Assembly: GCA_949775045.1 (NCBI GenBank)
Contig: OX459101.1
Location: 7,702,394 to 7,766,393 of the forward strand
Direction of reading: 5' to 3'
Source: Metridium senile
Taxonomy: Eukaryota; Cnidaria; Anthozoa; Actiniaria; Metridiidae
DNA length: 64,000 nucleotides
The notes beneath the pieces were generated by a model. The model was not told the DNA's origin. It searched no databases and saw nothing but the letters and a program-made list of their open reading frames with translations. Numbering within the stretch: position 1 is the first letter of the stretch; each line of letters begins with the position of its first letter. This document shows positions 11,039 to 38,304 of this stretch, piece after piece. The position numbers were made by a program, and so were the translations under genes.

Positions 11039-12499
11039 GACTTTGAACTGATGCTGGCAGAAAAAGATGCTACTGGAGAAAGTAAGGCATGCTGCAGTTT
11101 GAAATGGTCCACAGAAGTAGCTTGTTTATTGCTGGAGCCGATGGAGATTTAATTATGAAGATAATTTGTGACTTTTGACCATGGAATGAGTTCCTGGGTA
11201 TTAACTGTCCTGTTGCTGAAGTCTGAGTGATAGATGGGAAGAGTTTTTGCCGAAGCTGACAGATTTGCCATTGTGATGTGGGACGTTTACTACTTCATTG
11301 ATCATTTAATGTTACCTAATTTGGTTGAGATGTGAAGACTTGGATAAAATGACCTGTTGATAAAGTAGAAAAGACGTGGTACTTGGCTGATATGGCAGAG
11401 AATTGGAGTACTGTACAGTTGAAGAGAGCTTGTACTAATGGTGGTTCAAAATGTTCAACTTGGGCCTGCTTCAGATGTTTTATCGAAATGTTGTGTACTT
11501 TGTTAATAACTTTTAACTCAAAGACTGTTTTGGTTGATATGATTTGAACATGCATTGATTTTGTTTCAGGAAGTTATGTAGAAAAAGATGTAATGTAGTG
11601 TAAGATAGTTTGATCTTGACTGATGTAAAACTTTTAAACTGTTTTGTCAGTATGATTTGGACACTTTTGTAGTTACGTAGACGAAAAAGATGTACTGCGT
11701 TGTAGAATAATTTGATCTTATCTGATGTAATCGTTTTTATCATTTTAACATGATTGATTGTTGATGTAATATTTTTGGCCAGTTTTTGCTGTAGATGAAA
11801 AGTTTGATCTTGAAGAATTGTGTCTGATTTTTGACTGATGGGATTATGGGGGAAACGTTGGTTAAATGTTCTCTTGAAAGTGGATCACACTGTTTGATAG
11901 TGCATCAATGAATCCTGACATTGTGTGTGTGGTAGAGTCGCTCATGATTATGAGGGTTGGGATGGAGATTTATTGTTTTTTGTAACTGTTTTGTGTGGAC
12001 TGGAGAGTTGTTGAAATGTTGTTATGGCTTTATTGACTGTGGGATGGACTGGTATTTATATATATTTTTTTGTAGTGGAGAGTGACTCCTAACTGAGTGT
12101 GGGAGTGTTTGTGGAGATGGGGCTTGGACGTGTGTGGACTGGGGAATTATTGGAATGTTTTGATGGCTTTATTGACTTGTGGGATTGACTGTGTGGGGGA
12201 TGGTGGGTTGACGTTTGTTGACTGCAGAATTATTGGCATGTTTTGATTGCTTTATGATTGTGTGTGGGATGGACTGGTTTTTTTTAGGGTTTTTTGTCAT
12301 AGTGGGAAATGATTCCTAACTGGGTGTGTGTGTGGAGGGGGAAGGTGTGTGAAGGGAGAGGGTGAGGAGATTGGATTTGGTTTTGTTTCAAACCAACAAT
12401 GAATATTTAAGTTCACATCAAACAGGTAAGTTATTGAAATATTTTTTTTTTTTTTGCAATTTCATTATATTATTCTTTCTTGTTCCAAAAGTAAGCTGA

Positions 12500-12682
12500 T
12501 CGACACTTTTCGACAAGAGGAAGACGTGGAGGAAAATGGAAGAACTACTTGGAATAGATAGGCAACAGGCGTTAAGATCTATGTTGAATAAAAAGGACTT
12601 CACGCGGTTGTTGGAGCGTAGGTTCCCTTGCTCCAAGCAATCACGCCCCAAGGCCGATCACGCGCCGAGCGGGAAACATTGA
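12500..12682 (+). other. small reading frame of uncertain status
   Basis: A frame from 12500, with an ATG at 12536, ends at the TGA 12680-12682 and would give a basic 48-residue peptide (MEELLGIDRQQALRS at its start). Base composition here is less skewed than around it. No family was recognised. It may be an unsuspected last exon or simply part of a 3' UTR. Confidence 0.2.
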
Positions 12683-12909
12683 TGATGATGAAGATCTACT
12701 AACAGAAGACATTGAAATCATTTTTATGTTCAAAGGACCTTATTGGTTGTCCATTGAGGGAGAGGTGGGGCAATTAATGAGCCAAATCATAAAACATTGA
12801 CTGTGCAAACATCATTCTAGTGAAAGTCTTGAAATAAATAAAACTAAAAACATACTCAACTTGTGTGTACTTTACTTAAGGCTGTGAAAAACTGAGGCCT
12901 AGTGCACTT

Positions 12910-13033
12910 AAGGCCCAGGACATTGGTTTGATTTTGTTGAATGGCAATGTTGAAGCCGTTTGCCCCATTTCAACAACCATTCTACAGTGTTCAACAAAAT
13001 CGAACCAATGTTGAAGCCATTTGCCTGGGCCTT
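12910..13033. mobile_element. 124-bp hairpin MITE
   Basis: Termini AAGGCCCAGG and its near inverse CCTGGGCCTT, with internal arms around GATTTTGTTGAA and TTCAACAAAATC. Same family as 10860-11038. Confidence 0.7.
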
Positions 13034-13139
13034 TAGACTTTGTATTTCACATGTGCCAAATCTAATGCTAATGATTGTTTCAATGCATTTGCATTCGATT
13101 CTGCAAGTGAGATGCCCAAGGTAGAACATTTCTGACACA

Positions 13140-13280
13140 ATAGGTGAGCATAGTGTTACAAGTGTTGGTATTGCGATGCTAATTTGCCAACCATTTTCAC
13201 AATAGATTGGTTAATTGGTTTAATTGCAATGGTTGGTTGGCAAAACCATAACAAAATACGTCACTGTACGTCCACCTATA
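13140..13280. mobile_element. 141-bp MITE, copy 1
   Basis: Imperfect terminal repeat ATAGGTGAGCATAGTG against CACTGTACGTCCACCTAT, with inner arms GCCAACCATT and AATGGTTGGTTGGC. A sister copy lies at 44234-44382. Confidence 0.75.
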
Positions 13281-13742
13281 GGTTAATAGAACTATATTAT
13301 TCAAATTCCCTTAGCCTGATCTCCTGCAAATGGCCTATTGAGTTTGATGTGTTGCTCACAACCTACTTTGCATGCAGCTGCATTGCGCTATTCTCGACCA
13401 TAATTTCTGCAATGATTTATTTTTAAGGAAAAATATGATGAAAAAGGGAATTGATTTATATTTAAGGAAAGAGAAATGGACTCTCGTCATTGTTCTATTT
13501 TGTTTTTGAAACTTTATTGTATTTTGTTCAATATTCCCTAATTAAAGCATGTACATGGATGAATTCAAATCAAATACTAAATAAAAACAATATTGTTATG
13601 GTGATAATTATACATAGACTAGAAGGTATGAATAAAATACTTAATAATTATCATTATAGCATTGTAATAACACAGTCATTATCAACAACGCAGTCGTTAT
13701 TATTTGTCAATAAGATGGCTCTTTGCGTGGTCATCCAAATTT

Positions 13743-14066
13743 TGATTAGGATTACAGCAGTTCTCAGTCACACGTGCAGCGCACGCATAAAAAGCACTGC
13801 TATAAAGCGTGAAGTTGGTGGACGTTAATCAAACTTATGATTTCATTTTCATTTTGGAATATCTGCGTTTCATCGTTATCTGGAAGCTGAATTCCCACAA
13901 CAACCTCTTCGTTGGATTCAGACATGTTTCGCAGCCCGACTGAAGTAAAAACACCATGCGTCTTGTAAACACAATTTGATTAACGTCCACCAACTTCACG
14001 TTATATAGCGGTGCTTTTTATGCGAGCGGTGCACGTTTGACTGAGAACTGCTGTAACTCTGGATTA
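13743..14066. mobile_element. 324-bp inverted-repeat element
   Basis: Arms of about 88 bp (13743-13830 and 13977-14066) share GTTGGTGGACGTTAATC and CAGCAGTTCTCAGTCA-type sequence. The spacer has no coding capacity. Confidence 0.75.
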
Positions 14067-14412
14067 TTTTAGTATGATTTCAACTAGTCATTAACCCCAA
14101 TGGGTTTTATTGAGATTCAAAGTAGGATTTTAACAATAACCTAGAATTTATTGGGTTTTATTAAGAGTTAAAATCATGATCAGCACTAACTAAACCATGA
14201 TTAGCATTGAACCAGGATGAACTCTATAGTTTTTATAGAGTTAAACTAGTAAAAAAAGTTATGTTGTTCAAAGGAAATCCTTTAGAATTGCTCTTCCATT
14301 GTATTTACTTTAAAGAATATTTGACAACGACTGTATAATTGGCAAAAAGAAGGTCGAGTGACTACTAGCAAGACTCTGGAACATTACAGCCTATAGTATA
14401 TTATACCTACAT

Positions 14413-14560
14413 AACCAAATATGGCGACCAATTTGAATAGCTATTGTTCTAGGCTTACAGCCACATGTACACTGAATCAAAATATGGCGACCAATTTGAA
14501 TAGTCATTGCTCTTGACTTACAGCCACTCGTACACTGAAATCATAATGTGGTTGCTAATT
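14413..14560. repeat. two to three diverged tandem units
   Basis: Units of about 70 bp share ATGGCGACCAATTTGAATAG and CTTACAGCCAC. A related inverted fragment is at about 22615-22720. Confidence 0.6.
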
Positions 14561-14654
14561 TGCAGTTATGTAGGTTAACTATCGAATGAGTTTTTTTCAC
14601 TGTTTAATTGATGGTTTTTAGAATTCCGATTGGGAAAGTTGTTACCAAAAGTAC

Positions 14655-14935
14655 TGGCCTGCAAAACAGTCCCTACTTTTATGCGAAAACTCGGAGGAAG
14701 CAATTTGAAGTTTGATCGAACGAAATTCTGACCGCGAGAATGAGGAGAGGATTATAGCGAGGGAGAGAGGCGACAGTCCCTACTTTTTGTGTCTCGTCCC
14801 CTCACTCCCCGCTCTGCCGTTAATCTTCTCCTCATTCTGTCACAGCCAGAATTTAATCCAATCAAACTTCCAACTTGTTTCCTCTGACTTTGGAGAAAAA
14901 AAATTAAAAGTATAGGGACCGTTTTGCAGTCCACC
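14655..14935. mobile_element. 281-bp inverted-repeat element
   Basis: Termini GCCTGCAAAACAGTCCCTA and its inverse near 14915-14932, with arms that extend inward with mismatches (GAATGAGGAGA and inverse). Short frames inside are shadows. Confidence 0.7.
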
Positions 14936-15632
14936 AAAGTACTTAACTTGAAACATTGAACAAAAGCAGAGACATTTGTGCAGTAACATTTTGGCAAAAT
15001 AACAAAGTTCAATGAAACTTTTATATAAACCATAATGATAAAGTTTCCACAAAAGTAGACTAGTTTCTACTTGACAAACAGATCAGACATTGTTACAGTT
15101 GCAAAGTGGGAAACATAAAATCACTGCACAAATACTATACCTGACATTTATTCAATGTTCAACAAAACAAAACGTTGGAGTGTAAAAATTGTGTCTCTTT
15201 TCACTAGGACAATTTAAACCAGTTTACTTGAAAAACTCTGCAAATGTTAAGTGTAATTAGCATATAAAGCACAACTGGGACATTTTACTTGAACATTTTC
15301 TTAAGTGTTATCAGAAGGAGGCTAAGCTTTTCACAATAACTTTTTATGGTATATGTTAATTTTATTGATTCGTTAGGGAGTAAAAAGACAATTTTAGCCA
15401 TGTTAGGCAAACAAGAGATAGATATTCCAAGGATAAATCTTTATGTTGGAGTTGAGCCAAAATGGCTGCCACAATGTAACTCCTTTGGGAATCAAAAGAT
15501 TTAGAAATGGTAGCCATATTGAATTTCTGTAGAGAATTGATTCTAGGGAGAAATCTGATCAATAACAAAGGCCACCATGAAGACATTTCCTTGGAAAAAG
15601 ACAATCAAGTTACAGCTACGTCAGATGAACAA

Positions 15633-15842
15633 ACAATAGTCCCTATCACTGCAGTTCTCTGTGCAGAGCCTTCAAAGTGAGACGAACAGTGAGCATGGAA
15701 TGAAAGAGGCATTTTTAACACCTTGTACAATTATCTATATGTCTTTATTATTGCAAGCTCACTGTTCGTCTCACTTAGATGCAAAGGCACTACTACCTTT
15801 CAAAATGGTGCGGAGAGCTGTGAAAGGGACTGTTGTTAAAAT
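15633..15842. mobile_element. hairpin element AGTCCCT/AGGGACT, copy 1
   Basis: Terminal arms AACAATAGTCCCTAT and its near inverse, and inner arms GAGACGAACAGTGAGC and its inverse, so nearly the whole element folds back on itself. A related copy is at 46896-47107. Confidence 0.7.
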
Positions 15843-16486
15843 TTGTCCACAATGACATCTCGTGCGGCCCAGTAACAACCGTGTTTGTTTACTTTACAAT
15901 AATATTATCCTAATACAATAACTTTTTACATTATAATAACAATTTGACCTCTTAAGCATCACAATATTTAGCTTAATGAATAAAAATATTGCAAGACTAG
16001 TGAAGCAAAGTGTTGTGAATCTAAACAAACTTCTTTCTAATAATATTGTCCTAGTGAAACATGTCTATGTTGTGTTAGTATATTCTTGCTGTATGGGTGA
16101 TTCTAAAACATGTCTACACAAATCTTATAAATAGTTAATATTATAGGCAACATGGTGGTCGGCATCTGCCATCGGTGACTATGGTGACCAGCACATAGCA
16201 AAATGTAACAATAATCCACCCATGCCATTACTTTAGGCTATAAGGGGTTATCTATTGGCAAAAGGGTCACTTGCACAATGGAAATGTACAAATCACTATT
16301 AGAGAATTACAGCTATTGTTGTTGTGGCACTAGTATGGGTATTGTTAGTGCCGTTGTGGTGTTTATAATATATCAATTGTTACTAGTGCTATAATAGCCT
16401 ACTTGATTTTTTAAGGATTTTTTGACGCAGGTTTGCCAAGGGGACTACAGACAGATATGAAAATTCAAAGATAGTTTGAACAGAAG
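15843..16486. other. intergenic / 3' flank of calcineurin gene
   Basis: AT-rich sequence without recognised genes; it probably holds the 3' UTR of the calcineurin gene, which reads towards it from the - strand. Confidence 0.5.
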
Positions 16487-32515
<16,029 letters not shown>

Positions 32516-33689
32516 GGTCCCTAGACCTTAATAAAAATATCAAGACAAGCAAGGCGGCCGTCGATATTCAAACGACTGCGATGGAAACGGATTTTTGGGA
32601 CGAGAACTTCCCTCTTTCAGATTGCTGTTCACCAATGTATACATAAACAACCAAGCCGAAAAGAGCGAATGGCTCTCATTGCGCATGATCGAGGAGCGGC
32701 CTCGACTTGGCGTTACACTTGTTGTTTCTAATGGCGCTACCGCAACTAAAATAAAAATATTGTGAGCATAATTTGTCATAATTATTCGCAAATACAGCTT
32801 TCTATATCCATTTATGATACACCGCTACTTCAACTTTAATATCATTTTGGAATATTACAATATTGTCGTGCGCCTTTCAAGAGAGTTTTGTTTTGACCTG
32901 TAAAAAAATGTCTATTTTCGACTCCTAGAAAAGAGCACTGGATATTTTCTAAAAAGGTGGCTTTTTGACTCAGTGATATAATTACATTTATAACTTCACC
33001 AAAACTGAAGTAAAATAAAGGAACTAGTGAATAAATTCTTAAAATAACCGCAAATAAATCTTGAAAAAGGCGGAAATAAACGAAAAAGTAGAAAAGTCGC
33101 TCCACAATTATTTCGTTGAAAATCGACATTTCCAGTGTCCAACTATCAAGCTGTTTTTTAATTAGATTAGATCGCAGCATGCATTCGCCCAGTTCCTCCA
33201 CAACTGCTAATCAACAATGACTCAAATGATAGTTTTGCGCGGGCCACTGCCGTGCCTCGGCGGAACCAAGTTAGTTTTAATTTTAAGTCGTTTAATGATT
33301 GATGAAACTTTATGACTAAGTGGAAGAAACATGGCTTTCGTATTGGTTGCAAACTTGTAAATAATATATAGCTTATGTTTGTATGTGGCATTTTTATTTG
33401 ATGTACGGTCATTCCTGTCGACGGCGAGACATTAATAAGACACAAATATTAAACGAATAATGGGGCGATTACTTCATTTTGATGTTTTTTTAGGGTAATA
33501 AATAGTGATATTTTTATGTCACGTAATTTGTCACACTCTCATGATATTGTCACGTTTTAATAATAATGGCGCGGGCTTTGTCACAGTTTCGCAAGCTATT
33601 TGAGGGGGTTTGGCAATATAATAATACTAAAAAACAATTCGAGCACAGGAGTAAACCTTGAAAGAAATATCGTGCAAAGCGATAATTAA
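32516..33689. other. calcineurin 5' flank / intergenic
   Basis: Includes the promoter side of the calcineurin gene. No TATA box or convincing reading frame is visible. The short frames lack homology I can recognise. Confidence 0.5.
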
Positions 33690-33875
33690 ATTATTTATTT
33701 ACTTGTTTATTTATTTATTTCATTTATTCATTCATTCATTCATTCATTCATTTATTGCAATATTTATTTTATTGCAATATTTATTTTATTGCAATATTTA
33801 TTTTATTGCAATATTTATTTTATTGCAATATTTATGCAAATTTTCTTTTGACTTTTCAACGACACGACAAAAAAA

Positions 33876-33966
<91 letters not shown>

Positions 33967-34350
33967 AAATAGATAAATAAATGAATAGATAAATAAATAA
34001 ATTTGTATAAAATTGATGAGTAATATCAAGGAATGGATGGATAGAAAAGAAGTATTAAATTGAATGGATAAATAAATAAACAATAGACAAAATAAAAAAA
34101 AGGATGAATGAATGAATGAAAGGAATAATGATTATATGAAAGAAAAATTAAATGGACTTTATTTGATTCAATATGTCTACATAATTGCCGTACGTTTTTA
34201 CATGAGTCTCTGGCTCGGAAGAAATGGCGACCTATATCCCACGTTATGATTTTGATAAATTGATTGATAAAAGAATTGAATAATGAATAAATGAATGAAT
34301 GATTGAATGAATGAATTGAAACATAGGATACTTGGTAGACACTGGATAAT
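33690..34350. repeat. mixed simple-repeat block
   Basis: In order: (TTTA)n and (CATT)n at 33690-33752, five copies of a 17-bp ATTGCAATATTTATTTT unit at about 33757-33835, a long (ATCA)n run at about 33876-33960, then AAATAAATGAATG-type repeats to 34145 and again at 34255-34320. Long open frames on both strands here (SINQ and HSFI types) are repeat artefacts. Confidence 0.9.
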
Positions 34351-34669
34351 CTTTTTCTTGCACTAAGTAGCAACTAAATAAAAAACTTTGGCTATTACAT
34401 GAACTGATTTTCAGTAATCGAGCACCAGTCGAAAGCTGCGTTTTTGTGGACTCAATTTTTAATAACTCTATCTCCACTGCACCAAGAAATGGTGACCAAT
34501 TTGAGAAACAAAATTGCAAGAATGTTGTCATATGAAAAAAGAACATTTAGTAACAAAGGAATATCAGGAATAACAAAAGAAAGAGTTCAGCTTGAGTGAT
34601 CCGGTTTTTTTTTTTTAATTTAATTCGATTTTTCCCACTAAATAACAAAAATCAAGACAACGTTCTTGC

Positions 34670-35053
34670 AATAGACCTACTCGGCTAACGCGTTGCTATG
34701 TGCAGTTTCCATCCAATTGAAATTCAAAACCACTGGGAATCTTATTCCCAAAAGATTTGAATTGGGTGGAAATCCCGGGGGGGGGGGGGTTCTCCCTTTA
34801 TCCAAGTGGTAGGGGTGATCGGCGTACCTTTTAGGGTTAAAATATTTCCAGTGCGTACCTTTTAGGGTCCATTTAGAGATTTGGCTCAAAAATCAGTTCT
34901 AAGAGTCGTTTTTACTCTGCTTTATTTGTATCTGTGCGTACCTTTTAGGGGTCATTTTCAAAATCTCCGCCGATCACCCCTACCACTTGGACAAAGGGAG
35001 TACCCCCCGGGTGGGAAACATACATAGCAACGCGTTAGCCGAATAGGTCTATT
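34670..35053. mobile_element. 384-bp inverted-repeat element
   Basis: Ends AATAGACCTACTCGGCTAAC and its near inverse (GTTAGCCGAATAGGTCTATT). Inner arms share GGTAGGGGTGATCGGCG. The spacer holds three TACCTTTTAGGG direct units. Non-coding. Confidence 0.8.
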
Positions 35054-35606
35054 ACGTGTATTCATTTATTTATTTATTTGTCGGAATAGAACTTCGATGA
35101 GTGAAGTTATTGTACTACTGATCCACTGATGAAACATTGTGAAAAACAAAGAATACTTTAGGCTAAGTCCAGACGTCTAACTTTTGCCGCGTCTGATCTA
35201 ATTGCCTTAGAGGCAGGTAAGACTGTTATTTGGACCCCCCTCTAGTTTGGTTAAGATTATGTCCGGTCCCCCGCCACTAAACACTCGATTATATACACTT
35301 TGATATAAGGGACTTTATGGCAATGAGTATCAGGAGCTAGGGGCGTTTAACTTAATATGTTAAATAAATGTAAAGGGGCGTGGCTTGAAGTAGATTATTA
35401 ACCTTTTAGCCAATATATCTGTCATGTCGCGTATAGGCCCCATGATGCTTTGGGAACGAGCACAGGAAGCCCAAAGTCACGTGTTAAATCAAACTACCAT
35501 GGAATGTTCATTCTATCATAAAAGCCTCCTGTGTTGATTTTATGACTAGCCCGACTTCACGCTCATAGAGCGTCTAGTTCACTTTGCAGAAGGCGCGAGG
35601 TCTTAA

Positions 35607-35760
35607 TACACCTATTTCAAAATCGTTGTCGCATCTTTAAAAACGTGTAATAAATCAGAAATTATGTTCATATTACCGACATCCTTTACAAGCTTCAGAG
35701 TGTGGACCCCGGGTGTGGACTTAAGCTCCGGCTGCGACAACGATTTTTGAAATAGGTGTA
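35607..35760. mobile_element. 154-bp MITE, TACACCTATTTC ends, copy 1
   Basis: The 27-bp ends TACACCTATTTCAAAATCGT... and the inverse enclose AGAGTGTGGAC. A longer relative is at 57116-57411, and an end fragment at about 50980-51003. Confidence 0.8.
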
Positions 35761-35853
35761 TGCCTTTTCTCTATAGTCCCTATATCCAACTAACCCACAA
35801 ACAAAGAGAATAGCACTGGGAACGAGGTTGGTTTGTGGTAACTAAAGATCATT

Positions 35854-36073
35854 GTGTGTGCAGTACATAACGCAGTGTCACGCTATACTGTTGTCAAAGA
35901 GAAAACCTGTATTCTATTGTTCAGGGTATCTGCCACGTACAAATGACCTGATTTATCTGATTTAATACACGTGTGTAGTACGTAACGCAGTGTCACGCTA
36001 TACTGCAGTCAAAGAGAAAACCTGTATTCTATTGTTCATGGTATCAGCCACGTACAAATGACCTGATTTATCT
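35854..36073. repeat. 104-bp tandem duplication covering the TRIM-NHL stop region
   Basis: The segments 35854-35959 and 35971-36073 are about 90% or more identical. The inner copy encodes the last 24 or so residues of the TRIM-NHL protein plus the stop; the outer copy lies downstream of the stop and still reads DKSGHLYVADTLNNRIQVF, but is not joined in frame. Confidence 0.8.
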
Positions 36074-38304
36074 ACCGCAACGCCTGCCGGGAATCTCATC
36101 AATCCATTCCCTGTCCCTTTGTCGCCAAACTTCGTCACGTAAGTGCCGTCACGCTGAAAGATCTGAACTCGATGATTACTGCGATCAGCGATGATGAACT
36201 GATCCTCATCATCAACCACGATGCCTGCTGGATTATTAAGCTCCCCATCCCCACCACCACGGCTACCAAATTGAAACTGTAGTGTACCGTCTTTATCGAA
36301 TACCAATACCTTATGAAGATTGTAATCAGTCACGGCAATGAGACCGTCACGCGTGACCGTCACGCCCCACGGTCGAACAAAATGTCGAGATTCTAATTTC
36401 CCCAACAGGTGCCCCTCTGGGGAGAATATTTGCAGCCTACTGTTTCCTGAATCAGCCACGTAGATAGAATCGTTCTCATCGAACGCGATGCCATGTGGGT
36501 GATTAAGCATTCCATCGTCTGTCCCATTCATACCGAAGCATTTCCGAAACTTGCCCGAAGTGTTATCGATTATTTGAACTCTATTGTTTTGGCTGTCGGA
36601 AATTGCAAGAAGGTTGTTCGAATGATTCAAAGCGATGCAGTATGGGAAGTTTAACTGTTCGTCACGTGTTCCTTGTCGACCGATGCTTGTCTTTAGAGCA
36701 CCATTAGAATCAAGGGTTTTGATGCTATGATTGTGAGAATCTGCTATGATAATATTATTACAGTCATCAACTAGGACACTATGAGGGCTGGACAAACCGC
36801 CGCACTTTTCTCCAGTCAAGATACACCCACTACCTATCCAATCCTTTGGAGTGACAGTGACGTTCAGAGGGCTGCCTTGTATTGGGTGTCCATTCATATT
36901 CACGTGCATGGAATAGGTGTCTGTCTTGTTAACAAGGAAGGCGACAGTGTATTTACCATCGTTATTGTCACGTATATTACACTTAAAACCTACGTCGTCA
37001 GCGTTAGTTTGTGTTTTTGAGGTAAACAGTTGCAACGTGACAACATCACCTCCCTTAGCTTGTTGAAACCCTCTGGAGTTGACTGCCGTGACACTGAAGC
37101 GTGACACTTCCTTGACAGTTACTTGTAACGCATTCACACTCAATGTACAAAGCGATGAATCAGTAAGAAAATGACTATCGGTTAAATAACCAGTTTTATT
37201 TATCACTTCAACCAAATTCTCGCCGTCAGCGTTGAAAGTAAAGTTTTCGTGATCACCACTATCTACCTGTGGAGGGGAGAATTCCTCTTGATGAAGAAGT
37301 TGCGTGAGTTTTTGTAAGATTGCGTGACTAACGCTAATCAACTCGACATCGGTACCACGAAGTAGTGCGCTTTCAGAAAACGAGCAGCAATTTTGTGCTA
37401 CTTTCATGTCATGTTCTATCTTACGTTTCTCATCTTGTAGAATGTGGAGTTTATTTTCTGTTTTGATCTGTAAATCTTCTAGCAACGTTTTCATCCTTTT
37501 TCTAACAGCCACCAACAGCATCTCAAAGTATCCCTCTATTGCACAGCGTACTTTAGAAGAATGCTTCTCTATCTTGGAAATTGTAGTCTGCAACGAAAAC
37601 ACAACCTTTTGCATCTGTTTTTGTTTTGTTTTAACCTTATCTGTCAATGTTACCATGTCTGATTTGAGTTGGTTGTAAGCTTGTTCGGTTCGTTGGAGTA
37701 GATGATCTCTGTGTTTCGATATCACACACTCCCGACAAACAGCAGCCTTGCATGACTGACAAAAATAGAGAATTTGGCTCTTAGTATGAAACACACAGAA
37801 ACAAGGCCTTTTAAGGGATGTATTTGCTGAATTACGGAGCTCTTGAACTGAAGAGATCTTGTGCGCTTTCGTCGCGCTCATCCTTCGATGGGCTGTCGCA
37901 CAGAAGTTGCAGAGAAAAAGGAAGCAGTCATCACAGCGCATGATAGCTCTTTCCTCGTTTGAATCACAGCTATCACAACGGATTAAAAACGTAGAACTAC
38001 TATTCCCCTCCAATGCAGCTTTATTAACAGTATTATTCAAAACAAAATTAACTGGGAAATCTGCTTGAAGATCGAGAGGTTCGGAACATGTTGGACAACG
38101 AGCGGTCTTTCCATTTTTCCGTAAAAGAACCTTTTCATCGTTGAGACATTCCTTGCAAAGCGAGTGAAGACATGGCAAAAGAAGCGGCGAAACAAAGCGT
38201 TTTCTGCAGCTTGGGCAAAGAAAATTTGTTTCTTTCGGCTTTGGAATTGGTAAATCGCGTTCTATGTTGTCAGCAAATTTAACATGTTTGGTCTGTTTGG
38301 ACAT
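35998..38304 (-). CDS. TRIM-NHL protein (RING, two B-boxes, coiled coil, filamin, NHL)
   Basis: Single-exon, 768-residue protein of the TRIM2/3/71-like architecture, a cytoplasmic E3 ubiquitin ligase and/or RNA regulator. A C3HC4 RING spans residues 30-73 (CPSC, CLHSLC, CPTC). B-box 1 lies at about 110-149 and B-box 2 at about 168-201 (CVISKHRDH). A predicted coiled coil follows at about 205-330, then a filamin/ABP280 Ig-like domain at about 385-500 (GSPLNVTV) and five or six NHL repeats to the C-terminus (NRVQIID, SRLQIFSP, HRVQIFQRDG, NRIQVF). The length matches TRIM2/3. The start is the first ATG of the open frame (MSKQTKHVKF). Being intronless in a genome of many-exon genes, it may descend from a retroposed copy. 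Which TRIM-NHL subgroup it belongs to is not settled; cnidarians carry several. Confidence 0.92.
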   Translation of the reverse strand: MSKQTKHVKFADNIERDLPIPKPKETNFLCPSCRKRFVSPLLLPCLHSLCKECLNDEKVLLRKNGKTARCPTCSEPLDLQADFPVNFVLNNTVNKAALEGNSSSTFLIRCDSCDSNEERAIMRCDDCFLFLCNFCATAHRRMSATKAHKISSVQELRNSANTSLKRPCFCVFHTKSQILYFCQSCKAAVCRECVISKHRDHLLQRTEQAYNQLKSDMVTLTDKVKTKQKQMQKVVFSLQTTISKIEKHSSKVRCAIEGYFEMLLVAVRKRMKTLLEDLQIKTENKLHILQDEKRKIEHDMKVAQNCCSFSESALLRGTDVELISVSHAILQKLTQLLHQEEFSPPQVDSGDHENFTFNADGENLVEVINKTGYLTDSHFLTDSSLCTLSVNALQVTVKEVSRFSVTAVNSRGFQQAKGGDVVTLQLFTSKTQTNADDVGFKCNIRDNNDGKYTVAFLVNKTDTYSMHVNMNGHPIQGSPLNVTVTPKDWIGSGCILTGEKCGGLSSPHSVLVDDCNNIIIADSHNHSIKTLDSNGALKTSIGRQGTRDEQLNFPYCIALNHSNNLLAISDSQNNRVQIIDNTSGKFRKCFGMNGTDDGMLNHPHGIAFDENDSIYVADSGNSRLQIFSPEGHLLGKLESRHFVRPWGVTVTRDGLIAVTDYNLHKVLVFDKDGTLQFQFGSRGGGDGELNNPAGIVVDDEDQFIIADRSNHRVQIFQRDGTYVTKFGDKGTGNGLMRFPAGVAVDKSGHLYVADTMNNRIQVFSLTAV

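Larger units (their letters stand above)
10658..12842 (+). other. 3' flank of RRM gene, G/T-rich, possible long 3' UTR
   Basis: No AATAAA is seen close to the stop codon; the first good poly(A) signals on this strand are AATAAATAAA at 12833-12842. From about 11100 to 12400 the + strand is strikingly rich in G and T and poor in C, and it holds three diverged units with TGGACTGG, TTTTGATGGCTTTATTG and GTGTGGGATGG. This is compatible with a transcribed long 3' UTR, but no transcript evidence is available here. Confidence 0.4.

Noticed and set aside
13490..13828. 112-codon + strand frame
   Set aside because: It runs into the arm of an inverted-repeat element, lacks domain features and is not codon-biased.
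32842..33445. Two - strand frames upstream of calcineurin
   Set aside because: No recognisable motif; composition equals the surrounding AT-rich DNA.
33658..33972. Reading frames with SINQSINQ and YFIAIFILLQ repeats
   Set aside because: They are translations of simple tetranucleotide and 17-bp repeats.
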